Assembly (NCBI GenBank): GCA_963725035.1
Contig: CAVRWX010000018.1
Location: forward strand, 1 to 64,000
DNA from: JALZKA01 sp963725035
Lineage (GTDB): Bacteria > Actinomycetota > Thermoleophilia > Solirubrobacterales > 70-9
Direction: 5' to 3'
Length of the DNA stretch: 64,000 nucleotides
In this document: positions 43,168 through 51,352 of the stretch, piece by piece
Layout: the number at the start of each line of letters is the position of its first letter
How positions within the stretch are numbered: position 1 is the stretch's first letter
Made by a program: the position numbers and the translations under genes
The notes under the pieces: model-generated
What the model was told of the DNA's origin: nothing
The model's database searches: none
The model's input: only the letters and a program-made list of their open reading frames with translations

Positions 43168-44142
43168 ATGGCCTCATCTCGCTCTTCGACCTCCTCAGGT
43201 CGCCGTCGCAAACCCAAGGCCGGCGGAACGAAGGCATCGCCGAGGAAGCGGAGCGGGACTGCCCACAAGGCACCGCCCAAGAAGAAGCCCGTCGCCAAGA
43301 AGGCGCCGCCGAAGCCGAAGGTGAAGCCGAAGTCGAAGACGCAGGCCAAGGCAAAGCCGAAGCAAGCGCGCCCAAAGCAGGCTCGCCCCAAGAGCACACC
43401 GACTTCTCCTGGCAATCGGGTCTCGCGGGCGATCACGATCGCCTTCGTCGTCGGCACGATCACACTCGGCCTCGCCGCCGCCTATTGGTTCTGGTTTCGC
43501 GACTCGTCCTTCGTGGCGGTAGAGAAGGTGGCGGTCGATGGGATCGAGGGGCCGGAGACAGCGGCCGTCACCGCTGCGCTCTCGCGCACCGCGAAGAAGA
43601 TGACGACGCTGAACGTCGACGATGAAGAGCTCGCGGCGTCGGTCTCGCGCTTCCCGACGGTCGTGGCCGTTGAAACCGACCCCGACTTCCCCCACGTCCT
43701 AACCATCCACGTCACGGACCGCCCGCCCGTGCTGACCGCCTCAGACGGTGGGCCTGCCGTGCCGGTGGCCGCCGACGGCACTTTGCTTCACGGCGTGAAC
43801 GTTGCCGAGGAAGGCCTGCCGGCCGTACAGGTCGAGTCCGTGCCCCTCAAGGGCAAGCTCAAGGGCGAGCCGCTGGCGCTGGCGAAGGTGGCGGGCGCGG
43901 CACCGGAGCCGCTGCGACCCCTGATCGACGGACTTGTCGTGAACGAGGGCGACGGAATCCAGGTCACGCTGGAAGGCGGCATCCCGGTGAACTTCGGCGA
44001 CTCGAACGCCGCGGAGGAGAAGTGGGCGGCGGTTGCCGCGATTCTCGCCAACCCTCAGGTGAAGACCTTGACCCACCTCGACGTCCGCGTCCCCGAACGG
44101 CCATCGATCGGCGGCGCAGCGCCCGCCCCGAAGGGCCCGTAA
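43168..44142 (+). CDS. ftsQ: FtsQ/DivIB division protein with basic N-terminal tail
   Basis: 324 residues. The first about 85 residues are Lys/Pro/Ala-rich (KAPPKKKPVAKKAPPKPKVK), far more basic than a usual FtsQ tail. Then one membrane helix (AITIAFVVGTITLGLAAAYW), a POTRA domain (FVAVEKVAVDGIEGPETAAV ... FPTVVAVETDPDFPHVLTIH) and the beta domain (TLEGGIPVNFGDSNAAEEKW, VKTLTHLDVRVPERP). FtsQ links early and late divisome proteins through FtsB and FtsL. 47-base gap from murB; 293 bases to ftsZ. Confidence 0.9.
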   Translation: MASSRSSTSSGRRRKPKAGGTKASPRKRSGTAHKAPPKKKPVAKKAPPKPKVKPKSKTQAKAKPKQARPKQARPKSTPTSPGNRVSRAITIAFVVGTITLGLAAAYWFWFRDSSFVAVEKVAVDGIEGPETAAVTAALSRTAKKMTTLNVDDEELAASVSRFPTVVAVETDPDFPHVLTIHVTDRPPVLTASDGGPAVPVAADGTLLHGVNVAEEGLPAVQVESVPLKGKLKGEPLALAKVAGAAPEPLRPLIDGLVVNEGDGIQVTLEGGIPVNFGDSNAAEEKWAAVAAILANPQVKTLTHLDVRVPERPSIGGAAPAPKGP

Positions 44143-44290
44143 CGCCTCGAATCGCCCACGACGGCGCGGAATTCCGCCTTGGCACCAACTCTCGACTCCG
44201 ACCTGAGGGTTCAACGTCGACCCAGAACCCTCAACTCCTCCTCAAGGGTTGGGGTGCTGCACGATTCCATGCCGAATCCAATCTCAGGCG

Positions 44291-44319
44291 TTGACAGGCT
44301 TTACTCGATGTCGTACCGT
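44291..44319 (+). promoter_or_regulatory. ftsZ promoter
   Basis: TTGACA (44291-44296), 17-base spacer, TACCGT (44314-44319), a near-consensus sigma-70-type promoter about 120 bases before the ftsZ ATG. It gives ftsZ its own transcription in addition to read-through from ftsQ. The rest of the 293-base ftsQ-ftsZ gap holds no gene; AAGGAG at about 44406-44411 is the nearest purine-rich ribosome-site candidate but is 25 bases upstream of the ATG. Confidence 0.65.
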
Positions 44320-44435
44320 CGCCCTTAAGTCGAGGCATCCCTTAAAGCAAAACGCTCTAGTATTGGTTCAGCCTCGGACGGAACGAAGAACCAGCACCGA
44401 ACCGACAAGGAGCACCGGGAGACAGCGAAAAGACC

Positions 44436-45518
44436 ATGGTTGAGTCCTCTTACCTGGCAGTAATCAAGGTGGTCGGCGCCGGCGGCGGCGGCACCAACGC
44501 CGTCTCGCGCATGGTGGATGCAGGCCTCAAGGGCGTGGAGTTCATCGCCATCAACACAGACGTCCAGGCGCTCCAGTCCTGCGACGCCGACATCAAGCTT
44601 TCGATCGGCCACAACCTCACCAAGGGCCTCGGCGCGGGCGCCAACCCCGATGTTGGAGCTGGCGCAGCGGCTGAGTCGCGCGACGAGGTGAAGGAAGCGC
44701 TCAAGGGCGCCGACATGGTCTTCGTCACCGCGGGCGAGGGCGGCGGCACCGGCACCGGCTCCGCCCCCGTGATTGCGGAGATCGCCAAGGAGGAGATCGG
44801 CGCGCTGACCGTCGGCGTTGTCACCAAGCCGTTCGAGTTCGAAGGCAACAAGCGGATGCAGCAGGCGATGGAGGGCATCGACGAGCTCCGCGCCAACGTC
44901 GACACGCTGATCATCGTGCCTAACCAGAAACTGCTCGAGATCGTCGAGCGCCGCACCACGGTCCAGGAGGCCTTCCGCATGGCCGACGACATCCTGCGCC
45001 AGGGAGTTCAGGGCATCACCGACCTGATCACGACCCCGGGGCAGATCAACCTCGACTTCGCCGACGTGCGGACGATCATGTCCAACGCCGGCTCGGCGAT
45101 GATGGGAATCGGGGTCTCGACCGGCGAGAACCGCGCGACCGAGGCCGCCACTCAGGCAATCTCGTCGCCGCTCATGGAGCAGCCGATCCAGGGTGCAACC
45201 GGCATGCTGCTGAACATCACCGGTGGCGAGGAGCTGAACCTCCACGAGGTGAACGAGGCAGCCAACATCGCCGTCGAGCAGGCCGACTCGGGCGCCAACG
45301 TCATCTTCGGCACCGTGATCGACCCGACGATGGGCGACGAGGTCCGCGTCACCGTGATCGCGACCGGCTTCGAAGGAACCGAGACGCGTGCGCGCGAGCC
45401 GCGCCGTGTCCGCGAGCGCGGCGTCCGCCGCTCGGTCAACTCGCTTGGCGACCGCGAGCGTCGCGACCTCACCGTCGGCGAAGGGGACATCGACGTCCCC
45501 GACTTCCTGCGCGACTGA
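44436..45518 (+). CDS. ftsZ: Cell division GTPase FtsZ
   Basis: 360 residues. VVGAGGGGTNAVSRMVDAGL, GVEFIAINTDVQALQSCDAD, tubulin signature GEGGGTGTGSAPVIAEIAKE (about 101-120), PFEFEGNKRMQQAMEGIDEL, VPNQKLLEIVERRTTVQEAF, GQINLDFADVRTIMSNAGSA and the C-terminal peptide DIDVPDFLRD, which matches the actinobacterial SepF-binding consensus. The linker between globular domain and tail is short (about 30 residues) and Arg-rich. Forms the cytokinetic ring. No sepF follows; the next gene is gcvT. Confidence 0.98.
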   Translation: MVESSYLAVIKVVGAGGGGTNAVSRMVDAGLKGVEFIAINTDVQALQSCDADIKLSIGHNLTKGLGAGANPDVGAGAAAESRDEVKEALKGADMVFVTAGEGGGTGTGSAPVIAEIAKEEIGALTVGVVTKPFEFEGNKRMQQAMEGIDELRANVDTLIIVPNQKLLEIVERRTTVQEAFRMADDILRQGVQGITDLITTPGQINLDFADVRTIMSNAGSAMMGIGVSTGENRATEAATQAISSPLMEQPIQGATGMLLNITGGEELNLHEVNEAANIAVEQADSGANVIFGTVIDPTMGDEVRVTVIATGFEGTETRAREPRRVRERGVRRSVNSLGDRERRDLTVGEGDIDVPDFLRD

Positions 45519-45559
45519 CCCCACGCTCGGGGTCAACCCCACGCGAGAGCTCTGTCCCC
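45515..45559 (-). repeat. REP-like repeat overlapping the ftsZ stop, possible terminator
   Basis: TGACCCCACGCTCGGGGTCA begins at the ftsZ stop codon and is a perfect 7-bp inverted repeat around six bases; CCCCACGCGAGAGCTCTGTCCCC follows. Reverse-complemented, it reads GGGGACAGAGCTCTCGCGTGG and then two GGGT(T/C)(T)GACCCC-like units, i.e. the same family as 33359-33431 in opposite orientation. The hairpin could end the ftsZ transcript. Confidence 0.7.
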
Positions 45560-45575
45560 GGCTAGCCTGCGGCGG

Positions 45576-46655
45576 GTGTCTGACCTTCGCCGCACGCCCC
45601 TGTTCGACGCCCATGAGGCGGCGGGTGCGCGGCTGGTTCCGTTCGCGGGCTGGGAGATGCCGGTCCAGTACGAAGGGGTCGGGCCTGAGCACCTGGCCGT
45701 CCGATCCGGCTGCGGAGTCTTCGACGTCTCCCACATGGGCGAGGTCGAGACCTCGGGGCCTGGCGCGGCGGACCTCCTCCAGCGCGTGCTCTCGAACGAC
45801 GTCTCGAAGATCGACGTGGGCGGAGCGCAGTACTCAGTCCTCTGCCGCGAGGACGGGGGCGTCCTGGACGACCTCTTCACGTACCGGCTGGGCGACGAGC
45901 GGTTCCTGACCGTCACCAACGCCTCAAACCACGACCGCGACTTCGACTGGTTCTCGGAACACGCCGCCGATTTCGACTGTGAGGTCACAGACAAGCTCGC
46001 CGACTGGGCGATGCTCGCGGTGCAGGGGCCGGAGGCACGAGGCATCGTCGAAGGCCTCGCATCGGGCCAGCTGCCGCCGCGCTTTCGCACGGCGACGATC
46101 GAAGTCGCCGGCTCAGAGTCCCTCGTCTGTGGCACTGGGTACACGGGCGAGGACGGGGTCGAGATCCTGTGCCCTCCGGACCACGCCGTGGCGCTCTGGG
46201 ATGCAGTGGTCGAAGCGGGCGCCAGGCCCGCGGGCCTGGGCGCGCGCGACACGCTTCGCATGGAGGTCTGCTTCCACCTCTATGGCAACGACCTCTCCGA
46301 GGACCGGAACCCAATCGAGGCGGGGCTCGGCTGGTGCTGCAAGGAGGAGACGGGCTTCATCGGCTCCGAGAAGATCGCCGAGGCGCGCGCGGCGGGCACG
46401 TCCCAGAAGCTGGCGCCGTTCGTCCTGCCCGAGCGCGGGATCGCACGCCAGGGCAACCCGGTGATCGACATCGACGGAAAGACCGTGGGCATCGTGACGA
46501 GCGGAACCCACTCGCCCTCGCTCGGCCAGGGCATCGGGATGGCTTACGTCCGCGCCGACTTGACCGAGCCGGGAACGGCGCTCGAGATCGACGTGCGCGG
46601 CAAGCATCGCGCTGCCCGCATAGAGTCACGCCCGTTGTACGACCCAAACGCGTAA
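45576..46655 (+). CDS. gcvT: Glycine cleavage T-protein (aminomethyltransferase)
   Basis: 359 residues from GTG 45576. LRRTPLFDAHEAAGARLVPF, AGWEMPVQYEGVGPEHLAVR, CGVFDVSHMGEVETSGPGAA, QYSVLCREDGGVLDDLFTYR, GTGYTGEDGVEILCPPDHAV, RDTLRMEVCFHLYGNDLSED and the C-terminal GIVTSGTHSPSLGQGIGMAY. Folate-binding T-protein that transfers the methylene unit from lipoyl-H-protein to tetrahydrofolate. First gene of the gcvT-gcvH-gcvPA-gcvPB set, 58 bases after ftsZ. Confidence 0.97.
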   Translation: MSDLRRTPLFDAHEAAGARLVPFAGWEMPVQYEGVGPEHLAVRSGCGVFDVSHMGEVETSGPGAADLLQRVLSNDVSKIDVGGAQYSVLCREDGGVLDDLFTYRLGDERFLTVTNASNHDRDFDWFSEHAADFDCEVTDKLADWAMLAVQGPEARGIVEGLASGQLPPRFRTATIEVAGSESLVCGTGYTGEDGVEILCPPDHAVALWDAVVEAGARPAGLGARDTLRMEVCFHLYGNDLSEDRNPIEAGLGWCCKEETGFIGSEKIAEARAAGTSQKLAPFVLPERGIARQGNPVIDIDGKTVGIVTSGTHSPSLGQGIGMAYVRADLTEPGTALEIDVRGKHRAARIESRPLYDPNA

Positions 46656-46671
46656 GGAGACGCCGGAGACC

Positions 46672-47058
46672 ATGGCCGCTGAGGAGAGCTACCCCGAGGA
46701 CCTGAAGTACCACCCCGAGCACGACTGGGCCCGGATCGACGGCGACGTCGCCACCTTCGGGATCACCTGGTACGCCCAGAACTCCCTCGGCGAGGTCGTC
46801 TTCTTCGAACCGCCCGACGTCGGCGCGACGGTCTCGAAGGACGAGGTCTACGCCGAGGTCGAATCGGTCAAGGCCGTCTCCGACGTGTACGCGCCGCTCT
46901 CGGGCGAGGTGGTCGAGGTCAACGAGGCCGCGGGCGAGAACCCCGAGGTCCTGAACGAGGACCCCTACGGCGACGGCTGGCTCGCGAAGGTGAAGCTCTC
47001 CGATCCGTCAGAGGTCGACGACCTGATGGACGCGGCGACGTATCACGACTCGCTCTAG
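46672..47058 (+). CDS. gcvH: Glycine cleavage H-protein
   Basis: 128 residues. YPEDLKYHPEHDWARIDGDV, FGITWYAQNSLGEVVFFEPP, DVGATVSKDEVYAEVESVKA with the lipoyl-carrying lysine at residue 67, SDVYAPLSGEVVEVNEAAGE and NPEVLNEDPYGDGWLAKVKL. The lipoyl arm shuttles the aminomethyl group between P- and T-proteins. 16 bases after gcvT with AAGGAG upstream. Confidence 0.97.
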   Translation: MAAEESYPEDLKYHPEHDWARIDGDVATFGITWYAQNSLGEVVFFEPPDVGATVSKDEVYAEVESVKAVSDVYAPLSGEVVEVNEAAGENPEVLNEDPYGDGWLAKVKLSDPSEVDDLMDAATYHDSL

Positions 47059-47076
47059 CCGGTCAGGGCCGCTCGA

Positions 47077-47853
47077 TCACCGCAGGTTGATCGTCGGCAT
47101 GTCGTACGTCTCGTCGTAGAAGACGAAGCCGGGGTCCTCGTCGCCGCCGGGCGGGACGCCCGTCGGATCAAGGACCTCGGACCCGGATCCGCTCGCAGAT
47201 GAGCATTCCACGTGCAGGGGATCGAGCCCGATGGGGCCTCCGAACGGGCCATTGGTCGCGACGATCCGGATGGACTCGCCAAAGCTGATCGGTCCCAGCG
47301 AGATCGGCGGGTGGGAGGTCGCGAATCCGTCGGAGTCGAGGAAGACGGTCTCACCCTCGAGATCGACCCTGATGTCGTCGTCCACGTCGACGTTCGGCGA
47401 GGCGTCGCCGCCGAACAGCGTGACCTCGTCACAATCGCGGACCTTCGCGTCCTTGTTCGCCTTCGGCGCCGCCCGTTTGCAGATGTGCTTGTGGTTTCGG
47501 TTCCGCTTGAGCACACGCTTGGCGACCTTCACGTGGTAGTCGCCATTTACCCGCTCAATGTCGTCAATCTGCCAGTTGCCGTTTGCATCGGTCTTCGCTC
47601 TTGCGAGCGCGCCGTTGTCGCCGCGGCGAAAAAGGGAGACCTTGCGCTTGACGATGCAGGGCTGAGACGACTCGACGTCGCCTTCGAATCCGCTTCCTGT
47701 CCATGAGATTGTTGCCGAGCTTGCGGTCTTGTCCGTGTGCGCCGAGGCCGGTGCGGCGAGCACACCCGCCATCACCGCGAGCGCCGCCAGCGGACCCACA
47801 ACGATGGCTTGCACCCTGGTGTCACCGGCCGCCCTGAGGTTCCGTCCTGTCAT
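47077..47853 (-). CDS. Secreted hypothetical protein inside the gcv locus
   Basis: 258 residues with an N-terminal signal peptide (VVGPLAALAVMAGVLAAPAS, cleaved near ASA-HTD). The mature part is a beta-rich CNA-B or transthyretin-like first domain (DVESSQPCIVKRKVSLFRRG, ARAKTDANGNWQIDDIERVN, GDYHVKVAKRVLKRNRNHKH) and an Asp-rich second part (NVDVDDDIRVDLEGETVFLD, GPISFGESIRIVATNGPFGG). Four Cys suggest disulfides. Same style as secreted Solirubrobacterales proteins of unknown role. It lies between gcvH and gcvPA on the opposite strand, so gcvPA needs its own promoter or read-through. Confidence 0.8.
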   Translation of the reverse strand: MTGRNLRAAGDTRVQAIVVGPLAALAVMAGVLAAPASAHTDKTASSATISWTGSGFEGDVESSQPCIVKRKVSLFRRGDNGALARAKTDANGNWQIDDIERVNGDYHVKVAKRVLKRNRNHKHICKRAAPKANKDAKVRDCDEVTLFGGDASPNVDVDDDIRVDLEGETVFLDSDGFATSHPPISLGPISFGESIRIVATNGPFGGPIGLDPLHVECSSASGSGSEVLDPTGVPPGGDEDPGFVFYDETYDMPTINLR

Positions 47854-47957
47854 CTGCCTGCTCCCGTCGTTCCCTATTCGAGAAACCTCCGAGCGCTGGC
47901 GATACTAGGACAACGTGCGGCGCGTCGTCAACCGTCCCGGGCTCTAAGCTCAAAGCG

Positions 47958-49347
47958 ATGTCTCGCTACACGTCAGCGACCGATGCCGATCGAGCGGCGA
48001 TGCTCGCCGAGATCGGGGCTGAGTCGGCCGAAGAGCTGTTCGAGCAGATCCCTGCGGAGGTCCGCCTGGACCGGGCTCTGGATCTGCCGGACGGGATGTC
48101 CGAGCAGGACGTCTTCGAGCACCTCCGCTCGCTCGCCGCCCGGAACGCCGATGCGGATTCCGAGGTCTGCTTCCTCGGCGCCGGCATGTACGACCACTAC
48201 GTCCCGGCCCTGGTCGACGCGATCCTCTCGCGCTCGGAGTTCCTGACGCCCTACACGCCCTACCAGCCCGAGGTCTCGCAGGGCGGCCTGCAGGCGATGT
48301 TCGAGTTCCAGACCTGCATGTCGGAACTGACCGCGCTGCCCGTCTCGAACGCGTCGATGTACGAGGGCCCATCGTCGGTCGCGTCGGCGGCCTACCTCGC
48401 GCTGGGCGCGAAGAAGGGGCGCCGGAAGCTTGTCGTCTCCCGCGGCCTCCACCCGCACAGCCGCGCAGACCCTCGACACCTATGCCCGCGGCTACGACGC
48501 CGAGGTCTGCGAGGTGGGGATCGAGAACGGCCTCACCAGCGCCGACGAGCTCGCATCCGCACTCGACGACGACACCGCCGCCGTCTTCCTCCAGAACCCG
48601 AACTTCCTGGGCGGCGTCGAGGACCTCGCCGCGCTGGCGGCGGCGGCGCACGATGCCGGCGCGATGGCGATCGCCTCGGTGGACCCGATGACCCTCGGCG
48701 TGCTCCGGCCGCCTGGCGAGTGCGGGATCGACGTCGCGGTGGGGGAGGGGCAGCCGCTCGGCGGCAGGCTCGACTACGGCGGCCCGTCGTTCGGATTCTT
48801 CTGCGCGACCGAGGAGCACATCCGCCGCATGCCCGGCCGGATCGCGGGCGAGACCACCGACGTCGACGGCAGGCGCGGCTTCGTCCTCGCGCTGCAGACG
48901 CGCGAGCAGCACATCCGCCGCGAGAAGGCGACCCACAACATCTGCACCTCGCAGGCGCTGATCGCGCTCGGCGGCGTGCTTCACCTCGTCTGGCTCGGAA
49001 AGCGCGGACTGGTCGAGCTCGGCGAGCTCATGGTCCGGCGCACCGCCTACGCGCGGGAGACCTTGGCCGCGATCGACGGCGTCGAGCTCCTTCACGAGGC
49101 GCCCGTTGCGCGCGAGTTCGCGGTCACGCTGGATGCTCCGGTCCAAGAGGTGCTCGACCGCTGCGCCGGCGACGGCATCGCTGCCGGCTACCCGCTCGGC
49201 CGCGATTACCCCGAGTACGGCAACGGGCTCCTCGTCGCGATCACCGAGCGCCGGACGAAGGCGGACATCGACCGCCTGGCCCGTTCGCTCGAGGCTGCGG
49301 TCGCGGGTGCAGGCAAGAACCGCGAATCGGCAGAGGTGGGCTCGTGA
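47958..49347 (+). CDS. gcvPA: Glycine decarboxylase subunit 1 (GcvPA), one frame change
   Basis: N-terminal part from ATG 47958: TSATDADRAAMLAEIGAESA, FLGAGMYDHYVPALVDAILS, FLTPYTPYQPEVSQGGLQAM, FEFQTCMSELTALPVSNASM. A one-base change near 48460 moves to the frame that continues QTLDTYARGYDAEVCEVGIE, FLQNPNFLGGVEDL, DVAVGEGQPLGGRLDYGGPS and FGFFCATEEHIRRMPGRIAG to the stop at 49345-49347. The joined protein of about 463 residues is the normal length for GcvPA. Half of the two-subunit P-protein; the PLP lysine is on GcvPB. The intact second half indicates an indel in the data. Confidence 0.93.
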
Positions 49348-50871
49348 AGCCCCCGCGCACCGCCGAGGTCCCGACGCCCATGCAGCGCGACGAAGCGCGC
49401 ACGATCTTCGAGCGCTCCGTCGAAGGCAGGCGTGCATCGGTCGCGCCCGAATACGACGTTCCCGAGACGCCGCTCTCCGAGCTGATCCCGCAGGGCCTCC
49501 TTCGCGAGAAGCCCGCCGAGTTGCCCGAGGTCTCCGAGCCCGAGATCGTCCGCCACTACAACCGGATCTCGCGCCGGAACTTCGACCTCGACACGGGGCC
49601 GTACCCGCTGGGCTCGTGCACGATGAAGCACAACCCGCGCCTGAACGAGAAGGTCGCGGCGCTCCCCGGGCACGCTCGCCTGCACCCGGCGCAGGACCCC
49701 AAGCGCGCGCAGGGCGCGCTCGAGCTGATGTGGAACCTCGAGCGCTCGCTCTCGGAGCTCACCGGCCTGCCGCATGTGTCGCTTCAGCCCTCCGCCGGAT
49801 CGCATGGCGAGTTGGCCGGCCTCCTTCTCACCCGCGCCTACCACGCCGACCGCGGGCAGGAGCGCACGAAGGTGCTCACCCCCGACACAGCACATGGCAC
49901 CAACCCCGCAACGGTGACGATGGCCGGTTACGAGGTGGTGAAGGTTGCGACGAACCCCGACGGGGGCGTCGATATCGACGACCTGCGCGCCAAGGCCGAC
50001 GAGGAAGTCGCGTGCCTCATGCTCACGAACCCCAACACGCTCGGGCTGTTCGACCGGAACATCCGCGAGATCGCTGAGATCGTCCACGGTGTGGGCGGCA
50101 CCCTTTACTACGACGGCGCCAACCTGAACGCGGTCATGGGGTGGTCGCGCCCCGGCGACATGGGCTTCGACATCGTCCACCTGAACCTCCACAAGTCTTT
50201 CTCGCAGCCGCACGGGGGAGGGGGCCCGGGCGCCGGCCCGATCGCGGTCTCAGACCGCATCGCTCCCTTCCTGCCTGTCCCGCGGATCGTCCGCTCAGAA
50301 AGCGAGAACGGCGCCGGGCCCAGCTTCGACCTCGAGCACTCGGCCGAGAAGTCGATCGGGCGCATGCGCGGGTTCCAGGGCAACTTCGGCGTCTTCGTCC
50401 GCTCCTACGCCTACATCCGCTCGCTGGGCGGCGACGGCCTCCGCGAGGCATCCGAGACGGCTGTGCTCAACGCCAACTACCTCCTGGCCAAGCTCGCGAA
50501 GGGTCGCGCAGGCAAGCACCTGCCGTTGGCGTTCGGCGAGCGCTGCATGCACGAGTTCGTCCTCACTGGCGACCCCGCCAGGCGCGACCTCAAGGTGAAG
50601 ACTCTCGACATCGCCAAGCGCCTCCTCGACTACGGCTTCCATCCGCCGACGATCTACTTCCCGCTCCTGGTCGACGAGGCGCTCATGTTCGAGCCGACCG
50701 AGACGGAGACGCGCGAGTCGCTCGACGAGCTCGCCGACGCGATCGACTCGATCCTCGCCGAGGCCGAGGAGGATCCGGCGATCCTCACCGAGGCCCCATA
50801 TCACAACGCCGGTCCGCCGTTTGGACGAGGCAGCGGCAAGCCGCAAGCCGGTCGTCCGCCAGCCGCTCTAG
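49344..50871 (+). CDS. gcvPB: Glycine decarboxylase subunit 2 (GcvPB), late frame change
   Basis: GTG 49344 overlaps the gcvPA stop. FDLDTGPYPLGSCTMKHNPR, PSAGSHGELAGLLLTRAYHA, TPDTAHGTNPATVTMAGYEV, LMLTNPNTLGLFDRNIREIA, YYDGANLNAVMGWSRPGDMG, FDIVHLNLHKSFSQPHGGGG with the PLP Lys in NLHKSF, GNFGVFVRSYAYIRSLG and HEFVLTGDPARRDLKVKTLD. After LTEAP near 50800 the frame shifts; the neighbouring frame reads TTPVRRLDEAAASRKPVVRQ then PL and stops at 50869-50871, the ordinary GcvPB C-terminus. Without the shift the frame runs on to 51161 with non-homologous sequence. PLP-dependent glycine decarboxylation. Confidence 0.94.
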
Positions 50872-50884
50872 CTATCGCAGCGAA

Positions 50885-50921
50885 AGTAGGAATACCCACA
50901 CATATCGTGGGAATTCCTACT
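50885..50921. terminator. Bidirectional hairpin terminator between gcvPB and the GNAT-like gene
   Basis: AGTAGGAATACCCAC (50885-50899), seven-base loop, GTGGGAATTCCTACT (50907-50921): a 15-bp stem with one mismatch. It lies between two convergent genes and is flanked by an A-run upstream (GCGAAAG), consistent with termination from either side. It is less GC-rich than its surroundings. Confidence 0.75.
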
Positions 50922-50932
50922 CTCGGCGACTT

Positions 50933-51259
50933 CTACGCTGCGCGGCTGATGCTCAGCGGGAGGTGGCGCGAGCGGCGGCGGGGGGCGATCTCGCCCCAGC
51001 GGGCGCGGCGCACGGCCGCGGCGCGGATCTTCAGCATCGCGACCAGCTCGGCCGTGCGGTGGAAGGGGTCGGCGATGATCGTGCCGTCGGAGAGGGAGAC
51101 GGCGGCACGCACATCCGACCCGACCTTCGCGACCAGGAGCGTGCCTTCGGGCAGCTCATGAGTGTCACGGCCGGCGACGCGGGCAAGCTCGCCCATGTCC
51201 TCGGCGCGCGCGGCGCGGATGGTGATCTCGGTTGACTCAATGTGTGTGACGTTCGACAT
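50933..51259 (-). CDS. Short GNAT-like protein, divergent from mocR
   Basis: 108 residues: VTHIESTEITIRAARAEDMG, ELARVAGRDTHELPEGTLLV, AKVGSDVRAAVSLSDGTIIA and DPFHRTAELVAMLKIRAAAV. The opening ITIRxAxAxDxxxLxxLA and the beta-strands match the N-terminal half of a GNAT acetyltransferase, but the acetyl-CoA-binding Q/RxxGxG/A loop is absent, so enzymatic activity is doubtful. Many actinobacteria carry such half-GNAT proteins of unknown role. The start lies 93 bases from the MocR start across a shared operator, so this gene is a likely MocR target. Confidence 0.75.
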   Translation of the reverse strand: MSNVTHIESTEITIRAARAEDMGELARVAGRDTHELPEGTLLVAKVGSDVRAAVSLSDGTIIADPFHRTAELVAMLKIRAAAVRRARWGEIAPRRRSRHLPLSISRAA

Positions 51260-51285
51260 GGCTAACTCCTACTCTTGGTGTGGTT

Positions 51286-51322
51286 CAAAGTCCTTTGATT
51301 GTGCTTTGTATGCTTGACAAAG
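51286..51322 (+). promoter_or_regulatory. Probable MocR operator: CTTTG repeats
   Basis: Four CTTTG/CAAAG half-sites: CAAAG 51286-51290, CTTTG 51293-51297, CTTTGT 51304-51309, ACAAAG 51317-51322. CTTTG...CTTTG are direct repeats 11 bases apart and CTTTGT/ACAAAG an inverted repeat with a seven-base gap, the mixed direct/inverted arrangement reported for MocR-type operators. The last half-site overlaps the -35 of the regulator. Confidence 0.6.
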
Positions 51323-51342
51323 CCCAAGATAGCGCATACACT
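51314..51342 (+). promoter_or_regulatory. mocR promoter, nearly leaderless
   Basis: TTGACA (51314-51319), 17-base spacer, TACACT (51337-51342). Expected transcription start is about 51349-51350, only three or four bases before the ATG at 51353, so the mRNA should have almost no leader. This also explains the lack of a ribosome site and supports ATG 51353 over the upstream open-frame start. Confidence 0.7.
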
Positions 51343-51352
51343 CGCGAACACA

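Noticed and set aside
47958..51161. A single 1067-residue fused P-protein
   Set aside because: The open frame passes through shifted sequence near 48460 and continues past the true GcvPB end; homology shows two separate subunits with a GTGA overlap at 49344.
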